Assembly: GCA_022539475.1 (NCBI GenBank)
Contig: VCMS01000321.1
Span: 16,077 to 80,076, forward strand
DNA: 64,000 nt
Source: Gracilaria domingensis
Lineage: Eukaryota; Rhodophyta; Florideophyceae; Gracilariales; Gracilariaceae
Direction of reading: 5' to 3'
In this document: positions 27,601 to 37,477 of the stretch, piece by piece
Layout: each line of letters begins with the position of its first letter
How positions within the stretch are numbered: position 1 is the stretch's first letter
Translations under genes and position numbers: made by a program
The notes under the pieces: model-generated
What the model was told of the DNA's origin: nothing
The model's database searches: none
Seen by the model: only the letters and a program-made list of their open reading frames with translations

Positions 27601-30258
27601 GGGGGCTCATCCCTTCGTCTCTTCGCTATTCGAATCGACCCCGGAAAGCAGTCGGAACTTGTCCCTGAACGTCCACAGGGGCGTAGTTCAGGTGAGCCGA
27701 CATTGCCTAGTAACCGTTTAACGAAGCCTACTCTCCCAGCTAATCTAGTTGAGTCCGGTAATCTTTCGCCTGCAGTTCATCCCAATGACAAGCAAAGCAC
27801 GACCGGATCAAAAACCGAGATCTTCAAGGAACCGTTCTCCGTGTCACCAAAACCTGTTCAGGCTGCCACCAGTATTGATATAGCGCCGTCGGCGCAGGTT
27901 CCCAGAAGAAACGGGAATGAGAGCGCCTGGGGTGTTTTAAGGAATTTGACCGCTAACGCCAACGTGTTCACTTTGGGGAACGACCAAGGGATCGGCAAGC
28001 TTTCGAGCGTCACAGAACGCCGACTGTCAGGTTCTGAACCGCAAACTGTTGGCATCAATAACAACGAAGTACCCCAACGTAGGGGAAAGGATATTTCTGT
28101 GAATAGAGCAGTCGAGATTGCACTAGAGGCAGATGGTCACGAAAGAATTCGAGAAAGGGCTTCAAGACTTGTAGAAGAAAGACAACGGATAGTTGCAATA
28201 GCAAAGAAGGCACGAAAGATTCGTTACAAGGAACGGTGTGACAAAGTCCTTCTTGATTTTGGGAGGTACACGAAGTACGTTGAAGAAAGCCTGGAGGAGG
28301 CCTTTGCTGTCCTTCGATCCTTGAGCACGGGAGGAATGAAGCGCTCCGATACTTTGAACGCTGCTCATGCTGGTTTTGAACACCTTGATCGTGCGCTGGC
28401 CAGAATCACAAGAGCAGAGGAGTTCTTGGAGGAGGCGAAGAGGTGGGCGTGGGAAGGACAGGAATTCCCAGAGCAGCCATTTACGATCCTCCGGAGTTTC
28501 CGAGAAAAGGGGCGTAGTGCATGGGAGGAGATGAGTGAGTGCCGTAAGACGGCATTGTTAGAAAGCCCTGAACCACCCGAAGTTGAAGAACATGGAAAGA
28601 AGTTTTTTTGGGCGAACAAGAAGTATGGTGCAGATCCCAAATCGCCGTTGGAGATGTCCATGAAGACTGTAACCGATAGAATCCCCATACTCTCCCTTCC
28701 AAGAGACGATTCCATTCCTTCCCCTGGTATGGAAGTAGCAAATGTGTTTCGGACGCTGAGAAAGCTAGATGTTTTGCACTGGCAAGCCGTAATCGTCAGT
28801 GAGAAACAAGGACAATATGGCGCGAATGGTATTACGACCACATGGCTTCGTAGCCGGCTGGGGAAGAGTATTACTGAAAATGGGATGGTTATCGACGCAA
28901 AGAACAAAGAAGTCGTGAAATATCCTTGTCTGTCCGTTCTGCGTGTGGATAATGACGATGACTTACCGGTCACCGCTTCCACAATCATTTGGTCAGTGGA
29001 CGGGTCGAGGGGGGAATCGGGGCTCCATGAAGAGCAAAAACTTATTGAGCGGCGTCTGAGCGCTTTGCAATCACATTCGCAGACAGTTCCGAGGGCACCG
29101 CCCTTCTTGATTTTGGTTTGTTTCAATGCCATGGGTCCGATGTCACGCGATCTGAAAGAAGAACTCGAAGAAGGAGGTGATTCAGAGTGGGCCCAGTCTC
29201 TTTTGACCAAGCACCTCGTGTGCGGTACGCGATCTGTTGTGTTATCGAAGGATGCAGTCTTGCAACGGAGGCAAGACTTCCAGTTATTAGAATACCTTCA
29301 AGAAAGCGTAGTAACTTATCAGAGTCGTGTTGCAGCTCATGGTTTGGATTTACAGCTTCAGCGTGTGAGCGACATACTTGTTGAAGTGGGCAATAATGCT
29401 TGGATGGAGTTTTTGGACCAACAGCTTATAGGGGGCCATCGCTCCACCAGCAACGAACTCTGTGATGTGATAAGGCTCGTGAACGAGAACTGGCATAGAG
29501 TGGCGAAAAGCGTGTCGAACAATGCGAGAAGGTGGCCGACAGAATTCTCACACCATAGAGTCCATTTCGTTCGAGTTGGCGCCGAGCTAATTCGGAGAAT
29601 GCGGCTTCCTATACCGTCCGAGAACGATGAGCACAGTTGTGCAAGATATCTGCGTCTACTTTGCACCTCTGCCGGTATAGCCTTTCCCAAGATCCAACAT
29701 CACGGATTTCAAGGATTCGTGGAATTTTGCCGGACGCTAGGCGTTATTATGCCCCGCATTGTAGCTTCGCTACTTCAGAATTTGAAGGATGTGGTAGTGC
29801 CACTGCTGAGATCGGTCCGCGAGGAGGGGCAGGAGAAGGGGCAAGCGTCAAGAGTTCGCCGCCTTAATGTTTTGTTCACCTCAGTCTTCGGTGGGGGCGG
29901 TAATTGCTATAGTAGTGATGGAGGGAATCGGAGCAGAAAAGATTCTAGTCTTGGAAAGAGACACCGTGATGGGGGTAATGGAGAAAACGTCTTTTATCAA
30001 GAGGGTCTTGGTTCTCCAATGCAAAAGAGAAGACTATCTTTAAACGAAGAGTACAGGGGCAGTGGTGAAACGCCGAACAGACGTTTCAGTCTTCCATGGA
30101 AGACATTTGGAAATCGACGGTGGTCAGAGAGGTATGAGTTCATCGTAGCAGAGGCAGAGGCTTTTGGGGAGGAAATTAATGCGACTATCGATCTTGTTTG
30201 TAAGCGTCGCAAAGTGGCACCAACAGAGCCAGAGCGACATTTAGTAGTTTCAGATTAA
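24616..30258 (+). CDS. SAC3: SAC3/GANP-family mRNA export protein (1,880 aa)
   Basis: Scaffold of the TREX-2 complex, which couples transcription to mRNA export at the nuclear pore. Residues 1-240 are disordered with scattered Phe-rich segments. Two RRM-like domains follow at about 248-325 and 345-425. A Glu/Arg coiled coil lies at 455-510. The SAC3/GANP/THP3 domain begins about 555 with FVGVCLDMCPLSEFESR, the hallmark CPxxE-type start, and runs through HNFVRDRTRSIRQDF to about 850. A long acidic and Ser-rich linker and helical repeats follow. Around 1348-1420 (IPILSLPRDDSIP to WQAVIVSEKQGQYG) it resembles the middle region of animal GANP. The length fits animal GANP better than yeast Sac3. 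No intron is visible across 5.6 kb. Confidence 0.88.
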   Translation: MESRRTGRRENSSWFSGNHHASGSVYDEEAEDPFADDIAPAYTQGWRGERRPQQGSNAFSWPNPPETAPQDVFDSLRFEDPFVEARARNRAQVASSNPWQTASAPVSAAPNSFASHLFQSINSGAANTFPAAAPQDVFQTNATDFAPQEATDFASTPVGAGFSSPNMSDSSKPPKYPFRNHRGQPASSSETPQINHGLAPRKQFTPLGNAAETDEVEEWSAQREEHATRRSGRGIDADRKNKAPEFHGDLVSLFIRSVPVALFSTRAVTEHFERLPVTVTNVSLRGSKQMDSNRTAVVTFESERQASVAHKRGRRYNGTQLDIQFYEPYGAKKPKQSHELKPSKEPTARVLCSYVPRRIRTGWQMKRLLEKYSDSISLVELAEHRVPGGTQMIAIVTFWSEGAAEAMVRRQPRYGNKILPLSYLEEEKHEFGSTARKIEPEESPVRKAFPKEAKQMTEQERLREMEQLRREIAIIEEKKRQQEFREEQKRLQKQKHTSSSREPHERLQSNTDQRKVDARLSKYGSQKAFTELPKANESKGEHWRKVGQKMDIQDAKQFVGVCLDMCPLSEFESRVEQRDISPFELISGPGSEPDSRKAVKKYRRSAAISEEQKPEEVRPPDVLARTMDHLKKVCDSKQAEFYEIHNFVRDRTRSIRQDFTLQGVRDDCCIKIHEESVRFHIMSEHRLFGTNPARFSSKQNLEQLDKCLISLREMYDLRREQNLQTSPNEPEMQAYYILTQMSDPQTCVQLWTGFAKDVRRSRPVRFALEVVKAAGGQFANPVKFFSCVQRAPYLTACLMHSRFTPMRVQALRLLNSTYGSTSSRDEIAIDTLAKQLCFEDEQEARQFCELLGFEVLSSIREEASQEVIAPPCRDFDTTRASLFKSKRSDKVIEPKACQLSPSEIIDGAAHHAFMDESQDAGNASRVSEKITHSEDSKIQEEVSNRRDHVLGVNTPTKEDIFMRVSNAGTKASEINTQASAEQHQLFETQVPGKGEGGSSLRLFAIRIDPGKQSELVPERPQGRSSGEPTLPSNRLTKPTLPANLVESGNLSPAVHPNDKQSTTGSKTEIFKEPFSVSPKPVQAATSIDIAPSAQVPRRNGNESAWGVLRNLTANANVFTLGNDQGIGKLSSVTERRLSGSEPQTVGINNNEVPQRRGKDISVNRAVEIALEADGHERIRERASRLVEERQRIVAIAKKARKIRYKERCDKVLLDFGRYTKYVEESLEEAFAVLRSLSTGGMKRSDTLNAAHAGFEHLDRALARITRAEEFLEEAKRWAWEGQEFPEQPFTILRSFREKGRSAWEEMSECRKTALLESPEPPEVEEHGKKFFWANKKYGADPKSPLEMSMKTVTDRIPILSLPRDDSIPSPGMEVANVFRTLRKLDVLHWQAVIVSEKQGQYGANGITTTWLRSRLGKSITENGMVIDAKNKEVVKYPCLSVLRVDNDDDLPVTASTIIWSVDGSRGESGLHEEQKLIERRLSALQSHSQTVPRAPPFLILVCFNAMGPMSRDLKEELEEGGDSEWAQSLLTKHLVCGTRSVVLSKDAVLQRRQDFQLLEYLQESVVTYQSRVAAHGLDLQLQRVSDILVEVGNNAWMEFLDQQLIGGHRSTSNELCDVIRLVNENWHRVAKSVSNNARRWPTEFSHHRVHFVRVGAELIRRMRLPIPSENDEHSCARYLRLLCTSAGIAFPKIQHHGFQGFVEFCRTLGVIMPRIVASLLQNLKDVVVPLLRSVREEGQEKGQASRVRRLNVLFTSVFGGGGNCYSSDGGNRSRKDSSLGKRHRDGGNGENVFYQEGLGSPMQKRRLSLNEEYRGSGETPNRRFSLPWKTFGNRRWSERYEFIVAEAEAFGEEINATIDLVCKRRKVAPTEPERHLVVSD

Positions 30259-30530
30259 CGTGGTATGTAGAGCAGGGAGCTAACTAACAATGGTACAGTA
30301 TCAGATAGCGGCAAAATCGAGTTCATATCGTAACAAAAATCGCTGTGCCTTTCGCACCTCATCATCCATGATTGTAATCAGTAGCATCCGTAAGTTAAAG
30401 CTTCGAAGCCCCACCCTCCCTCACCGCTGCCCTTCCTTCCCCCGCCCATTTGAAATCTGAATGCCATCAGCACCAGTAGCAAGTTCCGAAAAAGGACCTT
30501 TTGCTTTATTCGCTACGCTGTCCTTGATCC

Positions 30531-31436
30531 ATGATGAGTGATCCACACCCGTGCCGTTCTTTCGGAGACAGGGAGACAAACAAAGTAAGTGAGCTTGTTC
30601 AGAATCTAAGAGAGCGGTTTCCGAACCCTGATCTGAAGGAAGGATCATGGAGGGCTTCAGTTGCGATGGTTTTCCGTCCATCAAGATCAGATTCAATACA
30701 TGTACCCCTTGACCTTCTGTTTATTCAACGTGCTCCCAGAGAAGGAGACCCGTGGTCCGCACACATTGCCTTCCCCGGGGGAAGACGCGATCCAGAAGAT
30801 AAGGATGACCTTTCAACAGCCCTCCGTGAAACGAAAGAAGAGATCGGTGCGGACCTAAACACATCGGCTTACGAGTTCATATCTCGAATTCAGGATCGGC
30901 CAATCATTCGGGGTGGGCAGAAACGAGGGGTGTTGTCTGCGTTTGTGTTTCTTCAGAAAGAGCCCTGTACGCCAAGTATGGTCTTGGACCATGCTGAAAT
31001 TGCATCAGCTTTCTGGGTTCCGCTGTCTCACTTACATCGATGGTCCCCAAACATCGCAAACCATTCAATGCCTCTACCGGATATAAGGACAATCTCTCTC
31101 TCACAGGTAGCGGGTTCAATTATGCAGAGGTTTGGATTTACGTTGTACAAAGTTCGGGCCTTGAATGTGCTCCCTCATGCCGTAGACGTGGTAAAGGTTC
31201 CAGACGTACATGCTCCACATGTCGTCTTGTGGGGCATGTCTTTGGATTGCTTGGGTGATGTTTTGGATTCCTTTGGGATACCAAGAGTTGATCGTCCACA
31301 TATTGATCCACCCTTTCGTTTCATGGCCGCTGTTGCATCCGGGGCTTGGGATATCATTTTTCATATCAAATCAGTCTGTCGCAGACTTCGAAACGAAACT
31401 GCAGTGATGTACGTTCAGCACGGCGGGCATCAATGA
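30531..31436 (+). CDS. Nudix hydrolase, coenzyme A diphosphatase-like
   Basis: ATG 30531 gives 301 aa. Residues about 45-110 hold FIQRAPREGDPWSAHIAFPGG, then the Nudix helix around ALRETKEEIG (G..., RE, EE residues for metal binding). The FPGG...D...TALRE form is typical of NUDT7/NUDT8/Pcd1-type CoA or nucleotide diphosphatases. The C-terminal half (HVVLWGMSLDCLGDVLD) resembles the W-G-x-T block of the same group. Its stop overlaps the SPO11 start: ATGA at 31433-31436. Substrate preference is inferred, not shown. Confidence 0.75.
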   Translation: MMSDPHPCRSFGDRETNKVSELVQNLRERFPNPDLKEGSWRASVAMVFRPSRSDSIHVPLDLLFIQRAPREGDPWSAHIAFPGGRRDPEDKDDLSTALRETKEEIGADLNTSAYEFISRIQDRPIIRGGQKRGVLSAFVFLQKEPCTPSMVLDHAEIASAFWVPLSHLHRWSPNIANHSMPLPDIRTISLSQVAGSIMQRFGFTLYKVRALNVLPHAVDVVKVPDVHAPHVVLWGMSLDCLGDVLDSFGIPRVDRPHIDPPFRFMAAVASGAWDIIFHIKSVCRRLRNETAVMYVQHGGHQ

Positions 31437-32842
31437 CGGTCCAGACACTGAAGCTGGGCGTGAGCGCCAATAGGAAGGGAAAGTCTTCAGCGTCAAAGAG
31501 GTTCACCAAGACAAGGATTATGGGAGTAGCTCATCCCTCAGCGAGTGAAGTCATAGGGAACCTTGAACTTATCACTCTTAATGCGCTCAGGCATGTCTTG
31601 CTTGGGGAGAAACGCGACCAAGGTAACGAACACGAAGAAATTTCGCCACTCGTACGGCAGAAGCCAATGATTGCGTTGAGAATTTCGTATCTCGCCTTTC
31701 TCGCGCATTCTAGCATCCGTTGCGGGAAAGTAATCACCAAGAGAGATGTATTCTACATGTGTCGCTCCTTGTTTCCTACTCCGGAATCGGTTGATCGATG
31801 TTTATCTCATCTCAGTTCTGCTCTAGATATTCACAGGAATCAGCTCAATATTGTCGCCGTACCCAAGGGTCTAGTCGTCGGAAGAGTTACATTCGTTGAT
31901 GAATTTGAGAATGCAATCGACGTTGGCATGTTTGGTAACACCGGCTGCTTGATTCCATCGAGACCAGAGCGCTTAAAGAATATTGTTTCTGATGCTCATG
32001 CCATCATTGTGTAAGTTTATCTCTGCTGCCGTGAACAGTTCCCAGAGCAGAAATTCCGCAATTTCTTCTCTCCAAGTGCTTCTCTCCTCTCCTGGCGGTT
32101 GACGTGCGTGGATTCATGCAGGGACAACAGATTCTAATAAGGCACACGGTTCAAGCTAAAATACTAACAAGTCGAGTACATTAACACAGAGTAGAGAAGG
32201 AGGCTTCGTTTCACTCTTTGATCGATGAATCCTGTGATCAAGGACCTCTGTCTCGGTTTTTGGTTGTTACGGGTAAAGGTATGTCGCAAACCATGAGGTG
32301 TAAAATGAAGCATTTTGGTATCCTCTACCACACTCATAAGCACGAAGTGTATCTAACTCATCAATTCGTTTCGCGAAGGTTATCCAGATATCGGAACTCG
32401 ACTGTTCTTGCGCACTGTGGCTGAGGCACACGAAGGGTATCGTGGACCAATGCCAATATATATTGTAACGGACGCAGACCCACATGGACTCAACATTGCG
32501 AACTGCTACATAGACAGTCTTCGGGGTTGTGCGATCCAGTGGCTCGGAGTCAGGCATTCTGACCAAGGTAAGATGTTTATGCTGCAAGATGTGCATATTC
32601 TGCATTTGAACGATAGTGAAAACGTTTTACTTGATGGAATGCTTTCGCGGTGGGACCGGGATACAGATACAGCAAAAGTTATCAAACAATGCCTTATACA
32701 GGAAGCCAAGAACATGAAAGCCTCCCAAACGAAGTTTGAAATGGAAGCCGTCGTTGCCAACAGGGGTATTCTGTTTGAGAGGTCAGGCCTTCTTGACTAT
32801 GTTCTGTGTAGGGTTTTATCTTCAGAGTCATCAAGTAAATGA
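31433..32842 (+). CDS. SPO11: SPO11/topoisomerase VI A-subunit, three exons (376 aa)
   Basis: Makes meiotic double-strand breaks by a Tyr phosphodiester link, or acts as Topo VI subunit A. Exons 31433-32010, 32190-32278 and 32379-32842 are joined by consensus introns (GTAAGT...CACAG, 179 nt; GTATGT...GAAG, 100 nt), and the frame is kept. Exon 1 carries KRDVFYMCRSLF with the catalytic Tyr near residue 108. The Toprim fold follows: VVEKEASF (Glu) spans intron 1, VTGKGYPDIGTRLF spans intron 2, and VTDADPHGLNIA gives the DxD. The length is close to plant SPO11 proteins. Which paralogue (SPO11-1, -2 or -3) it is cannot be told. ATG 31433 overlaps the Nudix stop; the next in-frame Met (MGVAHPSASE) is an alternative start. 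Confidence 0.85.
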
Positions 32843-34208
32843 AATCGAGCTGATGAGCAGTTCTGGAATGTCTGTCCGTCTGTCTCTCTGGAAAGCTTGA
32901 GGTGGCAACAGAGCCGCAAATCAGTATGGCTCGCCAGAAAAATCCTCAGTTTACGGCATATAGATTCTGCATTACATGATGTGGCATCACATCTCTTCGA
33001 AGTACGTTGCTGTTTTTATCCGTGATACACATATGATCGGAGAATGCGATGAAGCCCCAAAGATCAAATGGAGATATGAAGGCCTCATACAGGGCCTGTA
33101 TGAAGCATTCTCCATGGTCAAAAGTTTTATTTCAGAAAGGATATAAAGCAGGTTGAAGCGAATGAAGGGGAAAAGGGGTTCTTGATACACCAGATGTGAG
33201 TGCATCTGGCGCTCTCTGAAACAGGATCACGCAAAGCACGTCAAGGCCTACAAACATACACCGCGGGAAGATTTCTCTCGCTGTACTTCGCTACGTGCTT
33301 TCATACATGAGATCGGAAGCAACTCTCTCTTTCTGCTATGTGACGTTTACGGTGAGCGACTACGAAAGTGTGACCATGATACAATGACACTCTGAAGGAG
33401 TGGTGAGGGCAGCTGGGTGTCATCTGCGCATGAGGTTGGAGCTCCGACGCGATGACTCACATAGTCAAGCCTTCACCCCCTCGTCCATAAGAATATCATC
33501 CGAATATCATATCATCCAAATCTCGAGAGTACAAGAGTAGGAAAACAAGAGAACAGCTACGACAGCAGTCCATCTAATACGTTGAAAGGCTACGGACTGG
33601 TTCTTGCACCTGGTTTCGCCTATGATATGAGGATCGGGTGGAAAGAAGTTCTTTCAAAGAACGTCGCTCACGGTTTCTTGAGTGGCAATTGTGGTACATG
33701 CAGAGCGCCTTGTCGTGGTGTGCCCCTCTGCCGACGGTCTCAAGAGGATGAATGAAGTGAGTAGTGGGAGGAAGAAGGCGATAAGCGTCGGTAGCAAAAC
33801 GCCCGCGGTTCGGAAACACCTAAGATATCTAATATTTCTCATCGTAGTCCAGTAAGTGTAATACGGCCACTTCGTTGTGATCAGTGGCTGCGATGTAGAG
33901 GTATAATAGGTCGTTGGGTCTTGAGCAAACCCAGCGCAGAAGCGTAATTGGCTTCAGCGTTTCCATAAACAGAGAAAGCGTCTCCCAAAGGTTAGCCTTC
34001 TACCCTCGTTCGCCTTTTTGTCGCACCTCTTCTTTGCTGACTGTAAGCTGCTGGACCAGCAACTGCGATTTCTCTCCACAGGTTTTTGACATGAGTGGCT
34101 CAGGAATAGGACAGGTCAAGGGTCACATGGTTGAGCAGTTCATGAGCATTTATAGCAAACCAAAGCTCGGCTGAATCGTTTTCGTACAACAAATAGACTC
34201 TCTATTGA
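32843..34208. other. Intergenic, no gene supported
   Basis: About 1.37 kb. Short frames near 33574-33842 (-) and 33914-34174 (+) lack protein character. The latter ends with MSGSGIGQVKGHMVEQF after an acceptor-like CTCCACAG at about 34080 and could be a last exon, but I cannot find its partners. Around 33049-33115 is an imperfect local inverted repeat (GAAGGCCTCATACAGG...CCTGTATGAAGC). Confidence 0.35.
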
Positions 34209-35354
34209 TCAGCAGTAGCTGCCACAGGTTCTAAGTGATACTGCATCTTCCTCCATCGGTTGATGAAGGCATACAAGCTCGTCTTGACTTCCCGAGGCAA
34301 ACCACATTCCCTTGACAATGAGTCTCGCTTTCTTCTTCTTTGCTTTGATGAAATTATTGTGTAAGACAACATAATCACCGCTGTCGCACATGCGTCGAAG
34401 CTGTTTTCTGGAGTACTGAAATACGTTCACGCCTGAATAAAGCTGGGCGCCAGATGGAAACTTTGAAGCGGGAAGGATACGAATGTCGGCACCCCGGCTC
34501 TGGCATCGATACGGAACTTCACCGAACGATTCTCCAATCTTGCTCCCTCCGAATTCAGGATCACAGAAGATCTTGTTAACGACGTCTTGGTCATGATGGC
34601 CGATATGTATGTTCATCATGAGGGCTTGGAAAAGGGCTATCGTGCGGTCATTGGATCGCACCAAGTAGAAGCCGGAATTAAGAGTGCGGTAGTTGGCCTC
34701 TGGTTGGATGAGCACATCGGCATGGCGATAATACGGGTAGCGCGAAAGAACATGCTGTAGGTAGTGGGCAGGGTCGGAGCACCAAAAAATATCGGCGTCT
34801 GATAACAAGACGTCAAGTCCAGAAAGCAAGGCGGACAGCACAGCCTTGAGCTTGTTCTTGGTGATTTGGTTGAACGACCGCGGACCGCTGCGACTGAACT
34901 GTCCCGGGCTAACCTCGTCGCCCATGTGGTTCGAAAGCAGGACCGACGACCAGCCCAGGCGGCGCGAAAGATTGTGCGTGCGCACGTCCAGCGAGTACAC
35001 AACCGGCGCGTAGCTGAGGTTGAGCGTGTCGAGGTTGCACTTGAAGTTCTCCAGAAAGTCACGGTACATCCAGTTGGAGGTGGTCACGACCACGAGCGAC
35101 GTGGGCGCCAGCGTGGGGCGCGCCGTCCATCGCGGCGAGAGCAGCCGCGTGGCGAGCGCAGCGGTGAACGAGACAAGGACGAGCGGCCACGCGAGCGACG
35201 ACGGCGCGCGGCGCGCGCGGCTCTTGCGCTTCGAGCGCGGTCGAGGCGTCATGTAGCAGCGGCGCGCACGCGAGCGCCGCCGCGCGCGCCGAGCGCCGAG
35301 CGCCGCGCGCGCAACGGCGCCATGCAGCGACACGGCGCGCGGCGCCGCCGGCAT
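34209..35354 (-). CDS. Type II membrane nucleotide-sugar transferase (PF03407-like)
   Basis: ATG 35354 gives 381 aa; a second Met at 35252 (MTPRPRSKRKSRARR) is equally plausible. A basic N-terminus precedes one membrane anchor at about residues 57-78, as in Golgi glycosyltransferases. The catalytic region has a DxD in VLLSDADIFWCSDP, then the LNSGFYLVRSN and HDQDVVNKIF blocks characteristic of the nucleotide-diphospho-sugar transferase family that includes plant RRA and RGXT enzymes (GT77). It probably adds a sugar to a wall polymer or glycoprotein. The first 120 codons are exceptionally GC-rich. The gene is divergent from BUB3. Confidence 0.75.
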   Translation of the reverse strand: MPAAPRAVSLHGAVARAALGARRARRRSRARRCYMTPRPRSKRKSRARRAPSSLAWPLVLVSFTAALATRLLSPRWTARPTLAPTSLVVVTTSNWMYRDFLENFKCNLDTLNLSYAPVVYSLDVRTHNLSRRLGWSSVLLSNHMGDEVSPGQFSRSGPRSFNQITKNKLKAVLSALLSGLDVLLSDADIFWCSDPAHYLQHVLSRYPYYRHADVLIQPEANYRTLNSGFYLVRSNDRTIALFQALMMNIHIGHHDQDVVNKIFCDPEFGGSKIGESFGEVPYRCQSRGADIRILPASKFPSGAQLYSGVNVFQYSRKQLRRMCDSGDYVVLHNNFIKAKKKKARLIVKGMWFASGSQDELVCLHQPMEEDAVSLRTCGSYC

Positions 35355-35954
35355 CCGCTGGCCGCCATCGGGCCGCGGCGGGCGCGCGGCGAAAAGAGCC
35401 GCCGGGCCGCGGGCAGCGGAACAGCGCGGGAGGAGCGACAGCGCGCGGCACGGTATAAATAGCGCGCGGCGCGGCTACCGGCGGCGGCCGCGGCTACCGG
35501 CGCCGCGCAGTGAGCAGCGACCGGTGACAACTCGTGACGACGCAGCGCGCGGTGCCAGCCGCGACCGGCGCGTGCATCTCGCGCGAGCGCGTCGTGCAGT
35601 TTGGCGGCGCGCCGCAAGTCGACAACAGCCCGTGCGTCGCGCCGATTCGCGGCCAAGTGCGCCGTCGCGTCCGTCGCCAGCCGTCGTGCCCAACCACGAC
35701 CGCCGCGCCTCATCTGCTTCACATACCGCCCGACGTGCGCGCCGTCTGCTTCTTCGCCGCCGCCACCCCGGCTCCCTTCAAGATATGCCACACCGCGCCG
35801 CTTCGTCGCCCCCCTGCGCTGCCCGTGTCCGTTTCCCCGCGCTTTTCTCTTCGCCGCAGCTTCCCTTCCACGCCTCCCCATACCTTCGTTACACCTCGTC
35901 CCCCGCCTTCTCCCTGCCCCCCAGCCCAGCCCGCCTCCCCCCCCGCTCACCTCC
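35355..35954. promoter_or_regulatory. GC-rich bidirectional promoter of glycosyltransferase and BUB3; TATA box at 35454-35461
   Basis: A 600-bp divergent spacer with very high GC and many GCGCGC runs. TATAAATA at 35454-35461 faces BUB3, which would then have a leader of about 470 nt, pyrimidine-rich in its last 150 nt. On the minus strand the same box reads TATTTATA and could serve the glycosyltransferase about 100 bp away. Open frames across this stretch on both strands are a by-product of GC richness. Confidence 0.5.
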
Positions 35955-36947
35955 ATGACGTCCAGCGCGTACGCCACCAACGTTCTGGATCCCGCCCCGC
36001 AGGATGCCATCTCGCGCGTCACCTTCGCCCCAAACTCGTCGCATATTCTCGTGTCCTCCTGGGCCGGCACCATAGCGCTCTACGAGTCCAACAGCGGCAC
36101 CATGCGCACAGAGAGCAACCTTGGCTCTGTCGTGCTCGACTCCACCTGGGTAGGCGACGCCATGGTCACTGCTGGCGCGCTCGACGGCACCGTGTTGCTC
36201 GCCATCGTGCGCGAGACTGGCATGGACTGTCGAACGCTGGGTTTCCATTCGGCCGGCGTTCGCGCCGTCACCAGCATTCCCGAACACGGCATTATCTCGT
36301 CGGGCGGCTGGGACTCACGTTTGTTGCTCTGGGATGCGCGCACCAATGAGCGTACTGCGTCCATTGATGCTGGCGGTAAGGTGTATGGTAGTGCGCGCTG
36401 CGGCCAGTACGGCATTGTATTCATCACCTCAAACCGCCAAGTACGTATCATTGACGTGCGCGACCACTCCCACTTCCTGTTTGACAACGTCCCCAACACC
36501 CTTTCGCATCAGCTCAGAGGCGTAAGCGCGTCTCTCGACGGCAAGCAGCTTGTTGTGGGCAGCACTGAGGGTCGTGTAGCCGTCGAGTATATTGATCAGC
36601 CTAACCGCTCATACTCGTTCAGGTGCCATCGAATGGAAGACGATGCTTACCCTGTCAATTGCATATCTCACAACAAAAAATATTCTTCGTTCACCACGGG
36701 CGGCGCTGACGGGTATGTATGTTTCTGGGATGGCGATGCTAAGAAGCGCATCACACAGTTCTCAAAGTACCCCACCAGCGTCGCTTCCCTCGACTTTGAC
36801 TCGGATGCCAAGCGTATTGCTGTCGCCGTGTCGTATACTTTCGAACAGGGGGAGAAGGACCATCCTCCTGATGAGGTCATCATCAGAGCCGTCGGTGATT
36901 CCCATCTTGCTACCCGAGACACACCACTCAACGGCCAAGGGCATTGA
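35955..36947 (+). CDS. BUB3: BUB3 mitotic checkpoint WD40 protein (330 aa)
   Basis: BUB3 binds phosphorylated MELT motifs at kinetochores and GLEBS motifs of BUB1/BUBR1. ATG 35955 gives a protein nearly equal to human BUB3 in length (328). Diagnostic blocks include GGWDSRLLLWDAR, EGRVAVEYIDQP, FRCHRMEDDAYPVNCISHN, FTTGGADGYVCFWDGDAKKR and QFSKYPTSVASLDFD, all in BUB3 order, forming a seven-blade propeller. The 'ehP.D.i.iR' tail appears as KDHPPDEVIIR. Rae1 is the nearest alternative, but the VEYID and SFRCHR blocks favour BUB3. No intron. Confidence 0.92.
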   Translation: MTSSAYATNVLDPAPQDAISRVTFAPNSSHILVSSWAGTIALYESNSGTMRTESNLGSVVLDSTWVGDAMVTAGALDGTVLLAIVRETGMDCRTLGFHSAGVRAVTSIPEHGIISSGGWDSRLLLWDARTNERTASIDAGGKVYGSARCGQYGIVFITSNRQVRIIDVRDHSHFLFDNVPNTLSHQLRGVSASLDGKQLVVGSTEGRVAVEYIDQPNRSYSFRCHRMEDDAYPVNCISHNKKYSSFTTGGADGYVCFWDGDAKKRITQFSKYPTSVASLDFDSDAKRIAVAVSYTFEQGEKDHPPDEVIIRAVGDSHLATRDTPLNGQGH

Positions 36948-37477
36948 CTGATACCGAATGGCGCAAGTGATACTATTCTTGCAGAGCTACACTAACAGTC
37001 GTCAATCCAACCGCTTGCGAAATTAACCTACGAACATAAGAACTGGGCTCTCGCGTGAATCACGGCGCGCGTTATGACCGGCAGAACTCACGCCCATTCT
37101 TGAAGGTAGGCAGTCCGTGCCTGCTGAATTGAAGGCGACCGTTAGCTACTCACATCACCTTCGACTTATCTCGCATACTATGCGTGGATTGTGCGAATCC
37201 ACAGAGCTTCAATAATGCCAATTACTTTCTTTAAGGAGTCAAACTACCGCCCGTTAAATTCGCTAAGAACCATCGTAACACGACCATAAATGCTTTCCAC
37301 TCGTTCCCACTCAACTTCTTCTTTTATTGCTTTTCTGGATTGTTGCGTGGGGTGTCCTCCTCGGATCAGCTATCATGGAATGGAAAACCTGGAACACCCT
37401 AAAGTTTCTTATATGGAAGGCACACGCGCCCTCCCTTGCAGATACTCGTTCGTTTTCATTTTCACTACTGAGACTCG
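36948..37477. other. Intergenic, nothing recognised
   Basis: About 530 bp between BUB3 and the secreted protein. No RNA gene, repeat or reading frame of note. It should hold the BUB3 3' end and the next promoter. Confidence 0.45.

Noticed and set aside
34866-36073. Arg/Ala-rich frames over the glycosyltransferase-BUB3 spacer
   Set aside because: GC-rich sequence keeps all frames open; composition is not protein-like.
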